Shown piece by piece: positions 8,918 through 21,000 of a stretch of 64,000 nt of DNA; position 1 is the first letter of the stretch; every line of letters starts with the position of its first letter. Origin of the DNA: Psychroserpens algicola (lineage in GTDB: Bacteria; Bacteroidota; Bacteroidia; Flavobacteriales; Flavobacteriaceae); assembly GCF_014526325.1 (NCBI RefSeq), contig NZ_JACNMJ010000001.1:744001-808000 (forward strand), read 5' to 3'. Below the pieces are notes generated by a model. It was not told the origin of the DNA and searched no databases. It worked only from the letters and a program-made list of their open reading frames with translations. The position numbers and the translations under genes are program-made.

Positions 8918-9631
8918 ATGATTTCGAAATTACATATAGAAAATATTCTATTTTTAGATATTGAAACGGTTCCTGAAACCGAATATTATTCTGAATTGGA
9001 TGACACCAAACAGCAACTTTGGGAACATAAATCACAGTACCAGAGGCGTGACGAATATACTGCTGAAGCGTTTTACGAGCGTGCAGGAATTTGGGCTGAG
9101 TTTGGTAAAATCATCTGTATTTCGGTTGGTTATTTTAAAATGGAAGGCGACATCAGAACGTTTAGAGTTACTTCGTTTTATGGTGATGAAGTCAAAATCC
9201 TGAAGGACTTTAAAAACCTGTTATTGACTCATTTCAGTTCAAATAAACATTTGCTTTGCGCACATAACGGTAAAGAATTTGATTTCCCATACATAGCCAG
9301 ACGTATGATCATTCACAATATTGAATTACCATATAAGTTAAATCTCTTCGGAAAAAAACCTTGGGAAGTTCCTCACCTGGATACCTTAGAACTTTGGAAA
9401 TTTGGCGACTATAAAACCTACACCTCTCTAAAATTACTGACTAATGTATTAGGCATTCCTTCTCCAAAAGATGATATTGATGGCAGTGAAGTATATCGCG
9501 TGTATTATAAAGATCAAGAAATTGACCGCATTATCACCTATTGCGAAAAAGACACCATCGCTGTTGCTCAAATTTTCTTAAGATTACGTAGCGACGACTT
9601 ATTACATGATAATGAAATTATTCATGTATAG
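8918..9631 (+). CDS. PolB-like 3'-5' exonuclease
   Basis: A 237-residue DnaQ-fold nuclease of the family related to the exonuclease domain of DNA polymerase B. The acidic metal ligands are visible: Exo I in LFLDIETVPE (about 12-21), Exo II in CAHNGKEFDFPYIARR (about 115-130) and Exo III in YCEKDTIAVAQIFLRL (about 208-223), with the YC.KD form typical of this family. No polymerase domain is present, so it acts as a separate nuclease in repair or RNA/DNA turnover; the substrate is unknown. Its end converges, 16 bp apart, with the large - strand gene. Confidence 0.88.
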   Translation: MISKLHIENILFLDIETVPETEYYSELDDTKQQLWEHKSQYQRRDEYTAEAFYERAGIWAEFGKIICISVGYFKMEGDIRTFRVTSFYGDEVKILKDFKNLLLTHFSSNKHLLCAHNGKEFDFPYIARRMIIHNIELPYKLNLFGKKPWEVPHLDTLELWKFGDYKTYTSLKLLTNVLGIPSPKDDIDGSEVYRVYYKDQEIDRIITYCEKDTIAVAQIFLRLRSDDLLHDNEIIHV

Positions 9632-9647
9632 AACCAAAACTTTAACT

Positions 9648-12600
9648 CTAGTTAATGACAACTTTTTGAGTTTTCTTTTGAACACTATTCTTTAATGCCA
9701 CAATATAAGCGCCTCTTGCCGCAGATGACACATCAATACGATGTATAGTCTGAGTACTGTCTAAAGTTATGTGTTTAACCAGTCGTCCCTGAATGTCGTA
9801 GATGCTTAGATCTGTATCCTCAATCAACTGCCCTTTGATATACACAACTTTTGTATTAGTACTTGTATAGATCTCAATAGTGTTGTCTTCAGTAGAAACT
9901 GTACTTAAAGTGTCTTCGTTAAATCGTAAAAAGTATCTTCCTATATTACTTAAGTCCTCATTTAATGTTATGGTATAATCACTATTATTTAATAAGGTAA
10001 AAGTATTATTCACACTGTCTTCTAAATAGACTTCTATATTTTCTGGTAATGTGCTTTCAGAAATACTAATGGTTAATTGCTGACCTTGAGCTATATGAAC
10101 ACCTAACGGAATCACAGCGTTAGATAAAGCATCAAACCCAAGAGATTGAATTGCCATATCAATACCATTATTATCTTCTAATAGGTGAGAATACAAAGCG
10201 AAATTTGAAGGCGCCTGGTCTCCAAAGACGCTAGAATCATAGTTAAAGTCCATTCCGTTAGAAGCATTATTGGTAAAGTAGAAATCTGTTTTATAAACGC
10301 CTTGCGTAGTATGACTTAACTCTAATTGTAGATGAACAATACTTGAACTTCCGTCTTGTCTGCCTAGTATAAAATCATCTGAACTTCCTATACTTCGCAT
10401 TGTTGGTGTAAAACTTATCAAGCCGCTATTAGTTGCAGAGGCTACTAAAAATCCTTGACCTGGTGTGATAATAGCATTGGGATTAGCATCAGAATAAGCC
10501 TGATTCCATATTTCCCATCCATTAGAAGCGTTGCCATCATAACCATAGATTCCTGCACTTTGAGTATCAAACTGTGAACTATTTACTGAAAGAAAATCGG
10601 AAAGCTTTATATACGACGGATACGGATTTCCTACTAAATTCCATTCTGGATTATTAGGTCCATTATTAACTATAGGTAGACTTAATGCTCTAGTAGTAAC
10701 TAATCCATCAAATGTAAAGGTACTTGCATCTGTAGATGCTGATCTGTAACCAATCCCAGCATACATAGGTGCTGTTTCAGTAGCTGAATACAATACATAA
10801 GTATCTGTAATTTTATCAAATGGTCCGAATAAATATAACGTGTTACCCGTATTACTTACAATATTAGGATTAGCTTGCCTGAAATTTAAAAACGATTCCC
10901 CAAATACTGGTGGTGCAATAAGGTCATTGCCTCCAGTACTAGCTGTCGTGTTTACATGACGTTTGTACTGCACATTTCCGATAACAAAATTGTTGACAAT
11001 CAAACTTGCATATTCATTAGAATCGGATTCTAAAATAACATTGTCATTAGTAATTAAATTACCATTAACCGATAATGACTTTGCTTTTTCAATAATTATT
11101 CCTGCGCCAGTATTAACTCTTATATCATTGATTTGAATATCGTCAGTAACTGTATATGTTCCATCTAAAACAATGGCATTATCAGTTCCTGTTAATGCTG
11201 ATGGTGCATATGGCGTCCAAGCGCTATTTGTGTAAATTAAATCTCCTGAACCAATAAGTTTTACCGTATAGTCTTCTACTTCACCCCAGGTGAATTCTTC
11301 ACAAGAGGTAGGAATCCCATTATACTTTAAAGACACACGCATTCTTGTATCTGTTTCAGTAGCACTTAACGGAATAGTAAAATTACCACTAATAGGTGTA
11401 TTGGTCGTAGGTGCTTGAGAAAACACAAGTTCACCTGAGTCTTCAAAATCACCATCTTTATTATAATCAATCCAAACAGCATAACCTTCAGAATAAATCG
11501 TGCCTGTCCAAGTAGGTGTTATAGTAATCGTATACTGGTTGCCTTTTCTCAAAGTCGTTGATATATTGGTAAAATCAGAATAAAACTGAGCATCTGAAGA
11601 ATTATCTATAGTGTTTAATTGTACACGGCTAATATATTCATCATCAACATTCTCACTTTCAGAAACACAATAACTTAAAACTTCCGGTAATGTCAATATT
11701 GCCACTTCATTGCTATCTTCTGACTCGTTTCCTGCAGCGTCTTTAGCTATCACTTTAAATACGTAAATCGTTTCAGGAGTTAAGCTTGTAACTTGATAAT
11801 TTGTCGTTGGGACATTCGCAATAAGCGTTCCATCCTGATACACATCATAAGTCACTACACCTAGGTTATCGGTTGATGCTTCCCATGCTAAATCTACTGT
11901 AGTATCAGTAACATTGCTTGCTAATAGATTTAATGGTGTTGTAGGACTTTCTGTATCTGGCGCGAGAGTCGTAATAGAAACCGTATTACTTTGAGGAGAG
12001 CTGTTTCCAGCAGCATCTTTGGCAATAACATAAAAATCATAGTTGGTTAAAGGGCTAAGTCCTGTAACTTGATAAGAAGTCGTTGGTATTGTAGCTATCA
12101 ATACGCCGTCTTGATAAATTTCATACTCAGTAACAGCAATATTATCAGTTGAGGCATCCCAACTTAAGTCTACAGAATTAGCAGTGATATTAGCAGCTGT
12201 TAAATTTGTTGGTTCAGTAGGCGCTTCAGTATCTGGAATAGCTGCTTCGGTAAAACTCCCTGTAAAAACACCTCTTCCGTAGGTAGAAGCAATGACCTGA
12301 TTCGTTGTATCATCACCGCTCACATCCCAGTAATCTAACGACGTTACGCTCACATCACTCATACCGTTATAAGACTGAGTCCATGACGGATTAGCAGTAT
12401 CAAAATCTATAGTTTGCCAAACACCTAACTGGGTTGCAACAATAGCTTCGTTAGGACTTAAAGGATTCAAAAGAAAGTCTCTCACAGGTATATTAGGAAG
12501 ATCTCCTTCTTTACTTACCCAGTTTTGACCTTCATCATCAGAATACCAAATGCTTGTTACCCCATAATTATGAATGGTAACAATTAAATCTTCAAAGGTT

Positions 12601-14774
12601 TCACCAAATCTAACTGAAGACACAGAGCCCACGAAAGGCGTTGTAATTGTTGTCCACGTCGCGGAAGAATTAGTCACATTAGTTAACCTTAATAAGCCTC
12701 CATTTGCTGTCCCGACATACCATGTATTTGCGGCAAAAGGTGATGCTCTAAAAGCGGTTGGTTTTGATGTTAAATTCGTAGCATTAGAAAGTGTACCACT
12801 AGATGCATTGTTAACATTAATACTTCGAATAGAATAAGACGTACCCGAAGAATTGTTCGACAATAATCGATTAGCATCATCATCATAACCCATTTGATTC
12901 ACAAAATCTCCAGTCGTTTGACTATTAGCTAAAGACGTGGCACCTCCATTAATTCGGCTCACACCATCCCATGGTAGATCAAATCTGTAGATAACATTAA
13001 ATACGTAAGTGGCAATCATATAATCACCATCTTTATCTACAAAGGTGTAAAAACCATCACCATCACTTAATTCTTCAGAAGAATTTATACCAGGCGATGT
13101 GTTTCCGTCTCTAAAAGCCTGAGTCCCGTTATCTTGTGCGCCAGCAGAAAAAATACCATTGGTGTCACCTGTTCCGTCAGGACCTATTCCTGCTTTAACA
13201 AATTGCGTGACATTATAACCGTTGTTTCTGGTGCTAATCGTTCCTCCTGCATTACTCGAATAAGATATACCACCATCATGCCCAAAAAGCATAGCTGTTG
13301 AAGAGTTATTTCCAAATGCAATAGAATGCTGATCAGCGTGAACAAATTGATAACCAAAACCACCATACCAATGCGAAAGCTGTGTATATGTTGTTCCTCC
13401 ATTAGTTGTTTTAAACAAATCGATTCCTCCTACATAAAATGTATCATCATCGGCAGGATCAGCTTCGATTACTAAATCGTAAAATGCTTGTCCGCGACAA
13501 AAGTCATTTGCGGCTATATTGGTATCGGCATCGTTAGGTAAATTTAATGAGGTAATACTTCCAAAAGCATTTGTAGTTTCGTAAATATGAACAGGAGAAC
13601 TATTACCTTCTGTTAATGCATAAATTTTATTAGCATTAGTTGCAGAACACTCCAACTCTACTCTATCTGAATCGGTTAATGGAGACGCTGCAGCTTCTGT
13701 CCATGTACTTCCGTTAGTAGAACTAAATACACGGCCTCCACCTTCTCCAATAGCAGAACTAATTGTCCCTACCCATATTCTATTATCTGCACCAACTTCA
13801 AAATCGTTTGGAATATAATAATATGTTTCTCCGCCAAAAGAATGTTGCATATTAGCAGATTCTATTCTATTCCAATTAGCACCACCATCTGTAGAACGAT
13901 AAATTCCTGAAGATTGTAAACCCAGCCAATTATTGGGATTAGCTGCGTCACCATATATATGAGCACCAACTGCCACGAAAAGTTCGGTAGATGTTCCATT
14001 ATCCCATGCTAAAATATCATTGACGTAATAAATACCTGATAGGAATAAGTTTGCAGCACTAAAGTTAATATCTCCACTATCTGCTGGTGGGATATTTATG
14101 GCGTTCCATGTTGTACCACCATCTGTAGTAACATAAACTCCATTACCTACAACATCACCTGCGGTGTATTGTTCTCCTGTACCAACATACCATATATTAG
14201 AATTTCTTGGGTCTACGGTTATTGAAGTTACTGATAGATTGCCAGGTACATTATCTACTCTTGCCCAGGTTGAAGCAGCACTACTAATGTTAGTGTTTTT
14301 CCATAGTCCACCACTAACACCACCTGCATAAACCGTATTATTTGTCAAATCATTAGGGTCAAACATAATAACACGGGTTCTTCCTCCAACATTGTCGGGT
14401 CCTCTTTCTACCCAAGCATTATCTACACTACCCGGAGATCTAAACAAACCTCTTTGTTGCACCAATTGCTCACGTAATAACGATAACTCACCATCATCTA
14501 ATCTACCCGTAGAAGGATTTAAAGTGAGCTCCCACATTTGCTCAAAATAGCGATTAGGCGGTAAACCATTCTGTTTACGTTTTTTCTTATCCCATGTTAG
14601 GGTATTTTTAAACGGACTATTATTTAAATAGGTTTTATGCTTTTCTCTTAATTCTTCAACGGAAAGTTGAGCTTCTATTTCAGTCTTTTCTGATTGAATA
14701 TTAAATAAATAAAGGGCACCTACAGATAATACAGTTAGGCAAAAAACTATAGTGGGGTATAATTTTTTATTCAT
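9648..14774 (-). CDS. T9SS-exported BNR/propeller protein with FN3, GEVED and shared C-terminal module
   Basis: A 1708-residue exported protein. The N-terminus has a hydrophobic signal (residues about 6-24). Residues about 100-840 form a propeller-like region with several Asp-box/BNR motifs, for example VTTDGGTTW, RSTDGGANW, KTTNGGTTY and YSDDEGQNW, as in sialidase and VPS10/sortilin-like repeats. Two fibronectin type III domains follow (about 848-935 and 938-1025; both contain SW/AWEAST-type and AKDAAGN strands), then a GEVED domain (about 1030-1166), a 450-residue region almost repeated in the neighbouring M14 protein, and a T9SS type A sorting domain (about 1625-1708, with IYDIQGRLVKH). 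The protein should reach the cell surface or medium through T9SS. No catalytic residues for a sialidase can be assigned, so a binding or adhesive role is equally possible. Confidence 0.88.
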   Translation of the reverse strand: MNKKLYPTIVFCLTVLSVGALYLFNIQSEKTEIEAQLSVEELREKHKTYLNNSPFKNTLTWDKKKRKQNGLPPNRYFEQMWELTLNPSTGRLDDGELSLLREQLVQQRGLFRSPGSVDNAWVERGPDNVGGRTRVIMFDPNDLTNNTVYAGGVSGGLWKNTNISSAASTWARVDNVPGNLSVTSITVDPRNSNIWYVGTGEQYTAGDVVGNGVYVTTDGGTTWNAINIPPADSGDINFSAANLFLSGIYYVNDILAWDNGTSTELFVAVGAHIYGDAANPNNWLGLQSSGIYRSTDGGANWNRIESANMQHSFGGETYYYIPNDFEVGADNRIWVGTISSAIGEGGGRVFSSTNGSTWTEAAASPLTDSDRVELECSATNANKIYALTEGNSSPVHIYETTNAFGSITSLNLPNDADTNIAANDFCRGQAFYDLVIEADPADDDTFYVGGIDLFKTTNGGTTYTQLSHWYGGFGYQFVHADQHSIAFGNNSSTAMLFGHDGGISYSSNAGGTISTRNNGYNVTQFVKAGIGPDGTGDTNGIFSAGAQDNGTQAFRDGNTSPGINSSEELSDGDGFYTFVDKDGDYMIATYVFNVIYRFDLPWDGVSRINGGATSLANSQTTGDFVNQMGYDDDANRLLSNNSSGTSYSIRSINVNNASSGTLSNATNLTSKPTAFRASPFAANTWYVGTANGGLLRLTNVTNSSATWTTITTPFVGSVSSVRFGETFEDLIVTIHNYGVTSIWYSDDEGQNWVSKEGDLPNIPVRDFLLNPLSPNEAIVATQLGVWQTIDFDTANPSWTQSYNGMSDVSVTSLDYWDVSGDDTTNQVIASTYGRGVFTGSFTEAAIPDTEAPTEPTNLTAANITANSVDLSWDASTDNIAVTEYEIYQDGVLIATIPTTSYQVTGLSPLTNYDFYVIAKDAAGNSSPQSNTVSITTLAPDTESPTTPLNLLASNVTDTTVDLAWEASTDNLGVVTYDVYQDGTLIANVPTTNYQVTSLTPETIYVFKVIAKDAAGNESEDSNEVAILTLPEVLSYCVSESENVDDEYISRVQLNTIDNSSDAQFYSDFTNISTTLRKGNQYTITITPTWTGTIYSEGYAVWIDYNKDGDFEDSGELVFSQAPTTNTPISGNFTIPLSATETDTRMRVSLKYNGIPTSCEEFTWGEVEDYTVKLIGSGDLIYTNSAWTPYAPSALTGTDNAIVLDGTYTVTDDIQINDIRVNTGAGIIIEKAKSLSVNGNLITNDNVILESDSNEYASLIVNNFVIGNVQYKRHVNTTASTGGNDLIAPPVFGESFLNFRQANPNIVSNTGNTLYLFGPFDKITDTYVLYSATETAPMYAGIGYRSASTDASTFTFDGLVTTRALSLPIVNNGPNNPEWNLVGNPYPSYIKLSDFLSVNSSQFDTQSAGIYGYDGNASNGWEIWNQAYSDANPNAIITPGQGFLVASATNSGLISFTPTMRSIGSSDDFILGRQDGSSSIVHLQLELSHTTQGVYKTDFYFTNNASNGMDFNYDSSVFGDQAPSNFALYSHLLEDNNGIDMAIQSLGFDALSNAVIPLGVHIAQGQQLTISISESTLPENIEVYLEDSVNNTFTLLNNSDYTITLNEDLSNIGRYFLRFNEDTLSTVSTEDNTIEIYTSTNTKVVYIKGQLIEDTDLSIYDIQGRLVKHITLDSTQTIHRIDVSSAARGAYIVALKNSVQKKTQKVVIN

Positions 14775-15084
14775 ATGAGCTTGGGTTAATTTCTGAAAAT
14801 AAATGATTCAGATGAAATTTTATAATGTGTTAAAACGCTGAAAATAATGAGTTTTGGTTAAAACTGAAGTACAATAAATAGTTTATTTGATTATCGGTAT
14901 TAAAAATTAAGAATTACCTTACAAAAACCTTTCGATTACTTGCTATACTGACTCCTCATTTGATAAATTGAACTTGGGTTTAGGTCAAAAACAAAGTCCA
15001 GACATTATATCTGGACTCTATATCAATTAGTTAAATGTGAAAGTAATAAGGTGTTTTGACCTCACACTCATTATATTATAAGTA
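14775..15084. other. Intergenic region between two T9SS genes
   Basis: 310 bp without a supportable gene. It must contain the promoter of the - strand propeller gene (start 14774) and it contains the terminator of the M14 gene (14995-15017). No clear shared motif with the other T9SS promoters was found. Confidence 0.6.
14995..15017 (-). terminator. Terminator of the M14 carboxypeptidase gene
   Basis: Perfect 8-bp stem AGTCCAGA / TCTGGACT with a 7-base loop, 68 bp beyond the stop codon; on the - strand it is followed by TTGTTTTT. Confidence 0.7.
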
Positions 15085-18000
15085 TTATTTAATCACTACT
15101 TTTTCAGTTCTCTCTTGTATACCATTCTTTAGAGTTACCACGTATACTCCTGTTGACATTGACGACACATCTATACGATGGGTATTTTGATCTTTACTTA
15201 AAGACCATGTTTTAATCAACCTACCTTGTATATCATGTATTGTGAGTTGCGTATCTTTTAGTAGATTTCCTTTAACAAACAATGTTTTAGGCTGAGTTGT
15301 AGTATACACCTCTATTGTGCTCGATTCTGTACTAGATGTGCTTAAAGTAGACTCGGCAAACCTTAAATAAAATCGTCCAGTACCAGAAATATTAGTATTA
15401 GCTGTAAAAGTATAGTCTGAGGTATTCAATAACGTAAATGTGTTAGTAAGGTTATCCTCTAAATATACATCTACATCTTGAGAAAGGGTACGTTCAGCAA
15501 TACTGATCGCGACTTGTTGACCTTCGGAAACATGAACTCCAAGAGGAATAGCAACGTCAGATAAATTTGTCGTACCTATAGACTGAATTCCATAGTTACG
15601 TCCCTGATTCTCTTCTACTAGATGAGAATAGATTGAAAAACCTGGAGCGGTTCCAAATAATCCAGAGTCATAATTATAGTCTAATCCTAAAGATGCATTA
15701 TCAGTAAAATAAAAATCGGTAAAATATAATTTAGAAGTACCACTCATTTGCAACTTTAAATGTGAAATAGCCGAACTATTATCTTGTCTTCCTAAAATGA
15801 AATCATCATCACTTCCAATAGTTCTCATAATTGGTGAAAATTCGATGTCTTCCTGATTGAAAGCAGAAGCAATTAAGAACCCTTGTCCAGGTGTAATTTT
15901 TGCATTCGGGTTCGCATCAGAATAGGCTTGATTCCAAATGGTCCAACCATCAGAAGCATCTCCATCATAACCATAAATTCCTGATCTCTGAGCATCAAAC
16001 TTAGAGTTGTTAGCGCTTAAAAAGTCTGACAAGTTTATATAAGACGGATATGGGTTTCCAATTAAGTTCCATTCAGGATTTGTTGGTCCAGATATCACAA
16101 CCGTTGATTTTACATTATTGGTCTTCACTGCACCTTTAAACGTAAAAGTACTTGCATCTGTTGATGCAGCTCTATAACCTATTCCTGCTTCTAACGGAGC
16201 TGTTTCAGTATTTGTATATATTACATAGGTATCAGTAACTTTATCAAATGGTCCAAATAAAAATAAGGTATTGGCTCCATTACTTAATATGTTAGGATTT
16301 GCAGCCCTAAAATCAATAAATGATTCTCCATAAACCGGAGGAGCAATTAAATCATTTCCACCTGTACTTGCAGTTGAGTTTACATGACGCTTATACTCTA
16401 CAATTCCGAAAACAGAATTTGTAACTATTAAACTAGAATACTCATCAGAATCAGATTCTAAACTCACATCATCACTAGAAATTAAATCGCCATTAACGGT
16501 TAAAGATTTTGATTTTTCAACAATAATTTCAGCACCATCAAAAACTTTGATATTATTAATTTGAACATCATCTGTTACATTGTAAACGCCATCTAAAACT
16601 AAAGCATTTTCTATTACTGTAGTTGGAGAAGGTGCATAAGGTGTCCATGAGTTATTAGTAAAAATCAAGTCATCAGAACCTGCAAGTCTTATAGAATAAT
16701 CTTCCACTTCACCATACTGAAATTCTTCACAAGCATCTGGAACGTCGTTAAATTTAAACGATACACGCATTCTTGTAACTTCTTCTAGAATATTACCTGT
16801 ATCAGGAACTGTAAATGACCCAGAAACTGAAGCATTAGAATTAGGTCCAGCTGTAAAAACTTGCTCACCTGAGTCTAAGAAATCTCCATCTCTATTATAA
16901 TCAATCCATACTGCATAGCCTTCATTATATGGTCCACCAATAAAAGTTGGAGTAATGGTAATAGTATAAGTTTGACTCTTACGTAAAATAGTGCTTATTC
17001 CTGTAAAATCAGAATAAAATTGTGCTCCTGAGGTGTTATCAATTGTATTCAACTGAACACGACTTATATACTCAAAATCAACATTCGAACTTTCTGAAAC
17101 ACAATATCCCGTAACGTCATCTAAAGTTGTGAAAGTAATTGCTGCGGCATATTCTGAAGTCTCAGAACTAGAACATTTACTTCTTATTTCTACGATATAT
17201 TCCGTAAGTGGTAATAGCGCTGTTAAGTTTTGTGTATTTGTTGAAATATCTAAAATATCATTCCATATTGGATTTCCATATTCACGATATCTTAAGTCAA
17301 AATCAAATGGAGGTAAGGCATCCCAATTAATTGTTGCTCCAGTAGCTGTTATTGAGTTAACAGCTAGCCCTGTTGGTTCGGCTGGAGGCGTTCCTAAATT
17401 TTCCCACTCACAAATCATATTGTTAAATTGATAATCATCCCAGCAATTCGTTGCTGTTGGCTCAATTGGTTCTGTGCCTTCGTTAACCCAAGTACAATAT
17501 GTTGGAGATGTATCATCATTGTCAAATTGATAGTCATCCCAGCAGTTCGTTGCTGTTGGCTCAATTGGCTCTGTACCTTGGTTAACCCATGTACAATACG
17601 TCGGAGATGTATCATCATTGTCTAATTGATAATCGTCCCAGCAGTTTGTCGCTACTGGTTCTATTGGCTCTGTACCTTGGTTAACCCATGTACAATACGT
17701 TGGAGATGTATCGTCAGTATCAAATTGATAATCGTCCCAGCAGTTTGTTGCTATTGGTTCTACTGGCTCCGTACCTTGATTAACCCATGTGCAATACGTT
17801 GGAGATGTATCATCATTGTCAAATTGATAATCATCCCAGCAGTTTGTCGCTACTGGCTCGATTGGCTCTGTACCTTGGTTAACCCATGTACAATACGTTG
17901 GAGATGTATCATCATTGTCTAACTGATAATCGTCCCAGCAGTTTGTCGCTACTGGCTCGATTGGTTCTGTTCCTTGGTTGACCCATGTACAATATGTTGG

Positions 18001-21000
18001 CGAAGTATCATCAGTATCAAATTGATAATCGTCCCAGCAGTTTGTCGCTACTGGCTCTATTGGTTCTGTACCTTGGTTGACCCATGTACAATATGTTGGT
18101 GAAGTATCATTAGTATCAAATTGATAATCATCCCAACAGTTTGTCGCAGTTGGTTCTACTGGTTGAGTGCCACTAACATCCCACATACACGTTGTGTAAT
18201 TATAGTTAGCAGTTTCCCAACATTCTAATCCTGATGGAGCATCTTGTAATGTGATAGTAACTACAGCTGTACATGTGTCTACATTTCCATTGGTGTCAGT
18301 CACAGTAAGTGTAACGTTATTATCACCTTCATCAGCACATGTGAAACCTGTTTGAGATGCCGCAATTGAAGCTATACCACAATTATCAGTAGATCCATTA
18401 TTTATTTGAGCAGCTGTAATTGTAGCATTTCCTGAAGCATCTAACTGAACAGTAATATTTTGACACACAGCTACCGGGTTTTGGTTATCGACAACTACAT
18501 TTACAGTAAATGATGCTGTATTTGTGTTTCCATTTCCATCGTCTACTGAATAACTGATGGTTGTTAATCCATCAGGAAATGTGCTTCCACTATTAAGACC
18601 TGTTCCGTCAGTTCTTACAGGTGTTAAGCCTGTTCCGCAATTATCAGTAACGGTAGGATCTGTCCATGTTGGCTGATTATTTCCGCAGGTTAATGTAATA
18701 TTAGCAGGAACATTAACAAATTCAGGATCTACTTGATCTTCAACAGTAACTGTTGCGATACATGTATCTGTTTGATTATCTCCATCGGTCACTGTCAATG
18801 TCACATCAACAGGTGTTCCAATATCACTACAATCAAAAGTATCTATATCGATACTTAAGTCGGTAATTAGAACATCATCTGTAGAACCACCATCAACATC
18901 TGCAGCAACTATAGTTGCATTACCAGCAGCATCTAACTGAACTGTTATGTTTTGGCAAAGAGCGATTGGTGGATTAGATCCTGTGGCTGGATCGGCTTCT
19001 ATGTTAATATTATCAAGAGCCATATCACTACTCCAAGACGAACCAGTTACACCTCTAAATCGAATTAATATAACTTTACCATCATAAGAGGAAAGGTCAA
19101 TATCAGCAGCTGTTTTCCAAGTATTAGCACTATCGTCATTAATTATCGTTTCTGTAGTCCAATTAAGACCATCATCTTCACTAACTTCTAGAGCTACATA
19201 TCCTATTTCTGCTGGGTTTTCTGTTGAGCTACCTAAATCTGCACCAAACATATGGTAATCAAAACTTATTTTAGCATTTTCCCAATCTGTAAAATCGATA
19301 CAATCACTGGTAATGATTGCTGTTTTTAACGGACTACCAGCAGGTGTCACATTAGTAGATGCTTCTGTATATACATACCAGGTAGATCCAGATCCTGTTG
19401 TTGGTCCTGTATTATTTGAAGGTGTACCACCACTGTCTCTGGTCCAATCGATATCATCATCGGTATTATTAACACCCTGTTTCCATTCATTAATGAAACT
19501 TGCATTATTTTCAAAACCTTGTGTGTATGGGAATGACGATATAGTACCATCTAAACAAGCTTCCAGAGTTGTAAATACTTCAGAGCTTGTATATGCTGAA
19601 GTCGATGCGGTACACTTTGTTCTTACCTGAACTTCGTATTCAGTAAAATTAGTTAATCCACTAATAGCATAAGTATTCATGGTTAAGTCTAAAACGTCCG
19701 TCCAAGGTGTTGTACCAGTTTCTCTATATCTTAAATCGTAAGTTGCCGAAGGGACTACATCCCAAGTAACATCAGCTGTTGATGTCGTAACATTACTTAC
19801 AACAACATTAGTTGGTACACTGGTAACACATGGAATCTTAATTTCTGTGATTTTAAAATCATCAAAGGTAAACCCTTCAAAGTCGGCATTATAATATGAA
19901 TCTTGTCTGTTTGATGAATCTGTAAAGAATACAAACCTGAAATTAACAGCACTTTGTTGAGAGAATGTCGAATTGTTTGAAGCATCAATGACAATTTCTT
20001 CCATATACCATCGGTCTTGAGTATCACCATCGTATAATGGTTCGCCATCAGGTTGGAAATCGTTATTGGTATTGCTTTTACCTGAATAGGTGTTATTCTC
20101 ATCTGGCGCACCAGGTTTTGTGAGTTTTCCGCAAAGTGGTGTCCAGGTACTTCCATCTAATGAGGCTTCTAATTGTACGTAATCAAAACTACGCTCTAAA
20201 TCCCATTTTGCATAGAATTGTACAAGAGCTGTAGAAACACCTGTTAAATCAATTGTTGGATTTAACTGTATTCCATTAGCTAAGCTATTTGAGTATGTCG
20301 CTGCACTGTTTGATTTAATTGCAGAGTTACCAGTAGAGTTTGGGTAGTTATCTGTAGTAGTACTCCATGTACCACCAGTTCCTACAGCTGTCCAGTTTGA
20401 TAAGTTGTCGGTTGCATCGTCAAAAATAACATTTGTTGGTGCATAAGTCTTTTTTATATTGGCTTCATATAATACGTTATCAGACGCATAATCATTGGTG
20501 AATACAACTTTAAACTCGACCTCATCATCAGCCTGAATCCCACCATTTAACGTATAAGGAATGCTAACAAATCGCTGGTCTAATACCTGAGCAGCTGAAA
20601 AACTTTCAGTTACCGAGTTTGTAGCGCCAGGAATAGTAATATTTGATGAAACTGCAGTTACAGTAACTGTAAAATCTGAAGCTTTCTGACCAAGATTTTC
20701 GATAGCAAATTCTAAATTTCCTGATGTTGCTGTTATATCACTTTGATTTAAGTCGTGTATTTTTCCGTATTTACCACTAAAATATGCAGCTAAAAAGTTC
20801 ATACGCATGGCACGTTTAGCAATTGGTAAGAAATTAGAAGGCGCTGGCCAAAACCCACTACCAGTAGAACCTGCTTCAGACCCTGTTCCATTTTCTGGAG
20901 TCCAGGCTAAGGTTTCTTTTCCAGACCCTGTTCCTGTTGGTGTACCATTAGCACTTGTTCCTGCTGGACCACCAAGCATCCAGTCATTCATATTTCCACT

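Noticed and set aside
17428-17922. Long open frames on the + strand inside the M14 gene
   Set aside because: They are antisense shadows kept open by the 99-bp coding repeats; the - strand frame has domains, signal peptide and sorting domain.
17406-18228. Regular repeats resembling a CRISPR array
   Set aside because: The period is 99 bp with no unique spacers and the units are in frame within a long protein; no cas genes nearby.
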